Part shown: positions 49,115-54,541 of the stretch, in pieces
Position numbering within the stretch: position 1 is the stretch's first letter
How the letters are laid out: each line of letters starts with the position of its first letter
The notes under the pieces: generated by a model
The model's database searches: none
Told to the model about the DNA's origin: nothing
The model's input: only the letters and a program-made list of their open reading frames with translations
Program-made: the position numbers and the translations under genes
Assembly (NCBI GenBank): GCA_029246085.1
Contig: JAQWOB010000023.1
Location: 1 to 54,541, forward strand
Reading direction: 5' to 3'
DNA: 54,541 bases
From: Gammaproteobacteria bacterium
GTDB taxonomy: Bacteria > Pseudomonadota > Gammaproteobacteria > GCA-002705445 > GCA-002716945

Positions 49115-50548
49115 ATGAAAGATAATTTTATAAACCTAGTGAAACCATTATTGCCTAAGACGGACTATTGTTCATTTCGTTTTGTCAGCAAATATACCAA
49201 TATTATTTCTGCAACTAGAGGGGTTGTTGAGCCAGTTATTACCTCTGAAGATGATGGTTTAATGGTTACAATATTTCATAATGGTGGTTTTGGGTATGGG
49301 GCAACCAGTAATCTTACTCAACAAGGTATCTTGCAGGCTGTAGAATCTGCTAAGGAGTGGGCTGATTTCTCAAAAAATAAATTAACATACCGTCCAAATC
49401 TATCAAAATTAAAAAATCAGACTGGTAGTTATTATACGGAAGAAGAAGATAATTGGTCTAAAGTATCGATGAAAGATAAAGCAGATTATCTTTTGAGTGT
49501 CAATAAAGCTTTAAAGTCACAACCTACAATTTCTAATTGGGGCGCGAGTATGAGATTCAATAAAATAGAAACTTTGTTCATGGATACAAATGACTCACAT
49601 GTTAGACAAAAAATTTCATATCTATTACCTCAAATTATTGCTTCTGCTGAACATAAAAAAGAAATACAAACAAGAACGTTTGGGGGTCATGCGCATGCTA
49701 GACAGATAGGATATGACTTTATTGATCAAATAAATATGGTTCAAAAAGCTAAGATATTAGCAGAAGAGGCAGTAGAATTATCTAAATCTCCTAACTGTAG
49801 TGATAAAATTACTAATGCCGTTATAGCGCCAGATCAAATGATATTACAAATACATGAATCTATCGGACACCCTTTAGAGTTAGATAGGATTTTGGGTGAC
49901 GAGAGAAACTATGCTGGATCCAGTTTTGTTACTCCAGAAATGTTTGGAAAATATCAGTATGGCTCTAAACTTCTAAATATAACATTTAATCCAACACTTG
50001 AATCTGAATTAGCGTCATATAACTATGATGATGATGGTACAAATGCAGAAAAAAAATATTTAATTAAAGATGGATTATTGGTAAGACCTATAGGAGGGTT
50101 ATTTTCTAGCCAAAGGTTAGATTTAGATCATGTTGCTTGTTCTAGGGCATCAAATTGGAATAGACCTCCAATTGATAGGATGGGAAATATTAATCTAGAG
50201 CCAGGGGAAGATAGTTTTGAGGATATAATATCTTCTGTTGAAGACGGCATCTATCTTCAAACCAACAACTCATGGTCAATAGATGATAAAAGAAATAAAT
50301 TTCAATTCGGGTGCGAGAAAGGGACTTTAATAAAGAATGGAAAATTTGCTGGCGTTGTAAAAAATCCTAGTTATCGCGGAATAACAGAATCTTTCTGGCA
50401 AAATTTGTCAAAAGTTGGGAATAGTGAAAGTAATAATATTTTAGGGACATCTAATTGTGGCAAAGGAGAGCCTAATCAAACAATATTTGTTGGCCATTCT
50501 ACACCCGCATGCCTATTTGAGAATGTTGATGTATTTGGTGGCGTCTAA
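49115..50548 (+). CDS. tldD: TldD-family metallopeptidase
   Basis: HEXXXH motif in IHESIGHPLELDRILGDERNYAGSSFVTPEMFG; NPSYRGITESFW. Confidence 0.9.
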   Translation: MKDNFINLVKPLLPKTDYCSFRFVSKYTNIISATRGVVEPVITSEDDGLMVTIFHNGGFGYGATSNLTQQGILQAVESAKEWADFSKNKLTYRPNLSKLKNQTGSYYTEEEDNWSKVSMKDKADYLLSVNKALKSQPTISNWGASMRFNKIETLFMDTNDSHVRQKISYLLPQIIASAEHKKEIQTRTFGGHAHARQIGYDFIDQINMVQKAKILAEEAVELSKSPNCSDKITNAVIAPDQMILQIHESIGHPLELDRILGDERNYAGSSFVTPEMFGKYQYGSKLLNITFNPTLESELASYNYDDDGTNAEKKYLIKDGLLVRPIGGLFSSQRLDLDHVACSRASNWNRPPIDRMGNINLEPGEDSFEDIISSVEDGIYLQTNNSWSIDDKRNKFQFGCEKGTLIKNGKFAGVVKNPSYRGITESFWQNLSKVGNSESNNILGTSNCGKGEPNQTIFVGHSTPACLFENVDVFGGV

Positions 50549-51870
50549 TGAAAGATTACTTCCAAAAGATTTCCCATAAACTTTTCAATAGTTTAGAAAA
50601 AAATGAAATATTAATATTAAATTTTGATGCTGAAAAAACAGATTTTGTTAGATTTAATCATGCAAAAATAAGACAGGCTGGAAATGTAAATCAGGCAACA
50701 CTAACTCTAAATTTAATATTTAAGAGAAAAACATTGACATCAGTTATTCGCTTAAGTACAGATTTTGGAAAAGATTCACTTTTATTATTGAGAACTCTCT
50801 ATTATCTCAGAAGGGAAATTCCTGAGCTACCTGCAGATCCATATTTGATGTATGAAAGAAATATAAATTCATTTGAAAACGATATCACTAGCAACAAACT
50901 TGATGCTTATGCTATGACTGGAAATATTATTGATAGTTGCAATATGCTTGATATGGTTGGAATATTATCCAGCGGAACTATTATAAAAGGTTTTACTAGT
51001 TCCTTAGGGCAATTTAATTGGCATGAGAGTGAGTCATTTAATTTTGATTGGTCTATGTATACAGAATCTGGCAAAGCAATTAAGCAAAACTATTCTGATC
51101 AGGAGTGGAGTCAAAAAAGATTTACCGATTTGCTTTCAGAAAGTAAAGAAAAGTTAAAAGTAATAGACAATAAAGAAATTATACTTGAGCCTGGAAAATA
51201 TAGAGTCTATTTGTCGCCGTCAGCATTAAATGAAATTGTGGATATGTTGTCATGGGGTGGATTTAGTTATAAAGCAAATAAGATTGGTTCAAGCCCACTT
51301 CATTTAATGGAGAAGGGTGAAAGAAGTTTCAGCAAAATAGTTTCTTTTAGTGAAAATCTCTCTAATGGGATTTCACCAAAATTTCATTCTGATGGGTTTA
51401 TCAAGCCAGAAAAAACAGACTTAATCGTTAATGGTAAATATATTAACTCATTGGTATCACCAAGATCAGCCTTAGAATATTCTGTAAATCATAATGCTGC
51501 TGAATATTATGAGTCACCTGTATCTATTCATCTCAATAAAGGTTTAATAAATTCGAATAAGATTTTAGAGACATTAAAAGATGGAATCTATATCAGTAAT
51601 CTTTGGTATTTGAATTTTTCAGATCGAAATAATGGTAGGGTAACTGGCTTAACAAGATTTGGGTGCTTTATGGTAGAGAATGGAGAATATAAAGGGCCAA
51701 TTAATACTATGAGATTTGATGAGACAGTATATAATGTTTTTGGTGATAAATTAGTTGGCTTAACAGACAAGTCGCAGTTATTGATGGACTCAGGCACATA
51801 TGATGAGAGGTCAACCTATAGCTCTACAATTCCAGGAGCAATTGTTGAAGATTTTAAAATGACATTATAA
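50548..51870 (+). CDS. tldE: TldE/PmbA-family protein, partner of TldD
   Basis: VYLSPSALNEIVDMLSWGGFSYKANKIG; ATGA-type overlap with tldD. Confidence 0.8.
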   Translation: MKDYFQKISHKLFNSLEKNEILILNFDAEKTDFVRFNHAKIRQAGNVNQATLTLNLIFKRKTLTSVIRLSTDFGKDSLLLLRTLYYLRREIPELPADPYLMYERNINSFENDITSNKLDAYAMTGNIIDSCNMLDMVGILSSGTIIKGFTSSLGQFNWHESESFNFDWSMYTESGKAIKQNYSDQEWSQKRFTDLLSESKEKLKVIDNKEIILEPGKYRVYLSPSALNEIVDMLSWGGFSYKANKIGSSPLHLMEKGERSFSKIVSFSENLSNGISPKFHSDGFIKPEKTDLIVNGKYINSLVSPRSALEYSVNHNAAEYYESPVSIHLNKGLINSNKILETLKDGIYISNLWYLNFSDRNNGRVTGLTRFGCFMVENGEYKGPINTMRFDETVYNVFGDKLVGLTDKSQLLMDSGTYDERSTYSSTIPGAIVEDFKMTL

Positions 51871-51874
51871 TATT

Positions 51875-53233
51875 ATGATAAAAACAAGATTTGCGCCAAG
51901 CCCTACAGGATGGCTACATATAGGCGGAGTTAGAACAGCATTATTTTCTTGGCTATTCGCCAAAAGTCAGTCAGGTCAATTTTATATTAGAATTGATGAT
52001 ACGGACACATCAAGAAGCACGAAAGAATATTGTGATTCAATTATTTCAGCGTTACATTCATTAGGATTAAATTCAGATAGAGAATTAATGTACCAATCAA
52101 AAAGATTTGATGTTTATATAGATAAAATTGAATATCTATTAAATAATAATTTAGCTTATTATGATCAAGTTGAAGTAAATGAGAAAACTAAAGATACAAA
52201 TCTTGATATTCAGTATGAGAATAGATTAAATAAACTAGGACATGTTATTAGGTTTAAAAATCCTAAAGAAAACCCTGTTAAGCTAAAAGATTTAGTTCAT
52301 GGTGAAATTACGTTTAATCCGAAAACTTTCCATGATGTAGTTATTCTCAGGTCTAATGGCGTCCCAACTTATAACTTGACATCAGTAGTTGATGATACTG
52401 AGCTAGGCATTACACATATTGTTAGAGGCGATGATCATTTAAGTAATACCGCTATACAAATTAATCTATTCAAAGCATTTAATGAAACAGTTCCAGTTTT
52501 TGCGCACCTTGCCATGATTCATGGCGTAGATGGCAAAAGACTCTCTAAGAGGCATGGCGCCGTAGATATTAATTCTTTTCTTGATGAAGGTTACTTAGTA
52601 GAAGCCTTAATTAATTATTTAGTAAAAACTGGATGGTCGCATGGAGATCAAGAATTTTTCTCTACTGATGACTTGTTAAAATTATTTACAATAGATAAAG
52701 TTACAAAATCATCTGCTATATTTGATTATGACAAGCTTAATTGGCTAAATCAGCATTATATTAAAAATAAAGATTTGTCAGATATAGCTGATATGATATT
52801 ACCATATCTTACAGATTTAAATATTAAGGTAAGCGATAGGAAATACCTTGAAAATATTTTAAGCTTAGGGATTGATAGAGATTATAATTTAAAAAATATT
52901 GCATCAGGATTAACTTATTATTTTGAGAATGATTTAAATTATAAATCAGATGACTTTGTAAAGTTTGATCCCATAAAATCTAAAGCTGTTATTGAAAATG
53001 TTATAAAAAAAATATCAAATATTGATTTTGATAATAAAGAAAATATCAGTAATTGCATCAAAGAAGTCTGCTCTGATATGTCGCTTAAATTTAAAGACGT
53101 TGGTCCTGCCGTGAGGTTTGCCTTAACAGCACGACTCAAAGCTCCATCGATAGATGAATTATGCTTTACTCTGGGAAAAGATAAGGCATTGAAGCGTCTT
53201 AATGATTTCTATGCTTTTCTATCATTGGCTTAA
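51875..53233 (+). CDS. gltX: Glutamyl-tRNA synthetase
   Basis: TRFAPSPTGWLHIGGVRTALFSWLFA; VDGKRLSKRHGA (KMSKS-type). Confidence 0.97.
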   Translation: MIKTRFAPSPTGWLHIGGVRTALFSWLFAKSQSGQFYIRIDDTDTSRSTKEYCDSIISALHSLGLNSDRELMYQSKRFDVYIDKIEYLLNNNLAYYDQVEVNEKTKDTNLDIQYENRLNKLGHVIRFKNPKENPVKLKDLVHGEITFNPKTFHDVVILRSNGVPTYNLTSVVDDTELGITHIVRGDDHLSNTAIQINLFKAFNETVPVFAHLAMIHGVDGKRLSKRHGAVDINSFLDEGYLVEALINYLVKTGWSHGDQEFFSTDDLLKLFTIDKVTKSSAIFDYDKLNWLNQHYIKNKDLSDIADMILPYLTDLNIKVSDRKYLENILSLGIDRDYNLKNIASGLTYYFENDLNYKSDDFVKFDPIKSKAVIENVIKKISNIDFDNKENISNCIKEVCSDMSLKFKDVGPAVRFALTARLKAPSIDELCFTLGKDKALKRLNDFYAFLSLA

Positions 53234-53338
53234 TCCATGTCACAGCTAGATAATATCTAATTTTTAGATTGAGCTTTTATAAATTACTTTTCTTATGTAT
53301 AATATTCGATATAAAAACCAATAATATTTATGATATAT

Positions 53339-53411
53339 GTCCCCATCGTCTAGTGGCCTAGGACACTGGGTTTTCATCTCAGCAACAGGGGTTCGACTCC
53401 CCTTGGGGATG
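53339..53411 (+). tRNA. tRNA-Glu (anticodon TTC, 53373-53375)
   Basis: Cloverleaf by eye: acceptor GTCCCCA/TGGGGAT, anticodon stem CTGGG/CTCAG, loop TTTTCAT, T-arm AGGGGTTCGACTCCCCT; no encoded CCA. Confidence 0.95.
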
Positions 53412-53431
53412 CATATCATGGTAATCATTTT

Positions 53432-54004
53432 GTGAAAGAAAATTCTATAAATAATCCTAAACTGCCTAGTCAAAAATATTGCTCAGATTGCTCCTATCCG
53501 ATTAATATTGAAATCCCTGAGGGTGATACTAGAAATAGAGCAGTATGCAGTAAATGCAAAACAGTATTCTATGAGAATCCCAAGATTGTAGCCGGCTGCT
53601 TATTAACATGGGAAAATAAAATTTTGCTTTGCAAAAGGGCAAATGAACCGAGGTCAGGATTTTGGACTTTGCCAGCAGGATTTATGGAAAACCATGAAAC
53701 AGTTGAAGAAGGTGCTTTAAGAGAAACCATGGAAGAAGCTGGGGCACGTTCCAGTAATGCAAGATTATTTTTAATGTGTAACTTACCTCATATAAGTCAA
53801 GTTTATATGATGTATTATGGTGACCTAGATGATGGAATATATGAAGCTGGACTTGAAAGTTTAGAGGTGAAGCTCTTTGCTAAAGAAGAAATCCCTTGGG
53901 AAGACTTAGCCTTCACTGTGATTGAAAAAACTATTAAATTATATTATCAAGACTTAGAAAAGGGTAACATTGACATTCATTTTGATACTATAATAAAGAG
54001 ATGA
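53432..54004 (+). CDS. Nudix hydrolase with N-terminal zinc ribbon
   Basis: CSDCSYPI..CSKCKTVFYENPKIVAGCLL; Nudix box GFMENHETVEEGALRETMEEAGA; GTG start. Confidence 0.93.
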   Translation: MKENSINNPKLPSQKYCSDCSYPINIEIPEGDTRNRAVCSKCKTVFYENPKIVAGCLLTWENKILLCKRANEPRSGFWTLPAGFMENHETVEEGALRETMEEAGARSSNARLFLMCNLPHISQVYMMYYGDLDDGIYEAGLESLEVKLFAKEEIPWEDLAFTVIEKTIKLYYQDLEKGNIDIHFDTIIKR

Positions 54005-54541
54005 GTAAAAATCTCTCTTATTTAAAATATTTTTTAATCTTATTATTGTTGCCTATTACTTCAATAGCGCATGATGATAAAGATGATAGGATAAAATTTT
54101 GGAAAGAATATTATCACCCAAAGCTCGAGGTACATCAAAATAATATTCCTGAGATTAAAATTTCTCTAAATAAAATTGGACCATTTTTCCAGCTTCAGTC
54201 AAAAGTAATAAACTTTACACTAACACCCGAACAAGATTTAAAAAATAATAATAGCTGGACTGGATATGGGAAATTATTTATAAATGGCATATATATAACA
54301 AGGGTTTATAGCGAATATCTTTTTTTAAAAGAAGTTCCTGTTGGTAATAATGAAATTAAAGTGATACTAAGTAGCAATATGGATGTTGATATTGCGCACG
54401 ATAGCAAGATTATCAGCGACTCAATTGTTTTTCAATTTCCTGAATATAATTTTGCAGAAGCCAGATCAAAAGCTTTTGGCCTATCTACACAGTGTGAATT
54501 TTCAGATAAAGGCTTGATTGCAAGAGATGAACTATCTAGAG
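54001..54541 (+). CDS. Secreted protein of unknown function, truncated by window end
   Basis: ATGA overlap with Nudix gene; MSKNLSYLKYFLILLLLPITSIAHDDKDDRIKFWKEYYHPKLEVHQ.. open to the last base (not in ORF track). Confidence 0.75.
   Translation, partial: MSKNLSYLKYFLILLLLPITSIAHDDKDDRIKFWKEYYHPKLEVHQNNIPEIKISLNKIGPFFQLQSKVINFTLTPEQDLKNNNSWTGYGKLFINGIYITRVYSEYLFLKEVPVGNNEIKVILSSNMDVDIAHDSKIISDSIVFQFPEYNFAEARSKAFGLSTQCEFSDKGLIARDELSR

Noticed and set aside
53264-53473. 69-aa minus-strand ORF (..CIPKGSRTPVAEMKTQCPRPLDDGD..)
   Set aside because: It is the antisense translation of tRNA-Glu, a well-known spurious ORF type.

Overview
This is a low-GC, very gene-dense chromosomal window. By gene content it looks like a streamlined, probably marine, gammaproteobacterium; the taxonomy is inferred and not tested. 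Most of it is housekeeping: cytochrome c maturation (ccmD-ccmE-ccmF-ccmG-ccmH-ccmI), molybdopterin genes (moeB, moaA, moaD, moaE), argG, purN/purM/hda, proS, dapA-bamC, folE2-queD-dxs-xseB, rpsP-rimM-trmD-rplS, folK, panB-panC-panD, purE/purK, an LPS/heptose and glycosyltransferase block, tldD/tldE, gltX and one tRNA-Glu(UUC). Two accessory-looking modules stand out. (1) About 6.6-12.6 kb: CDP-alcohol phosphatidyltransferase, BchC-like dehydrogenase, a degenerate PTPS-fold protein, a GT4, a methyltransferase, an LPG-synthase/flippase-like membrane protein and a RibD-C-like reductase. This is the best candidate for an undescribed biosynthetic system, possibly a glycosylated pterin- or pyrimidine-like product. 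(2) About 46.4-49.1 kb: an ArsS-like radical SAM/Cys-rich (selenodomain) protein coupled to a DUF4399 protein and the rSAM/selenodomain-associated transferases 1 and 2, divergent from tldD/tldE. Other points worth checking: an apparent ATT/ATC start for queD, a prolyl-tRNA synthetase lacking the INS editing domain, a perfect 30-bp in-frame tandem repeat in rpsP, recurrent TGnTATAAT promoters, and many convergent genes with overlapping stops. All family calls come from reading motifs by eye; no database search was run.
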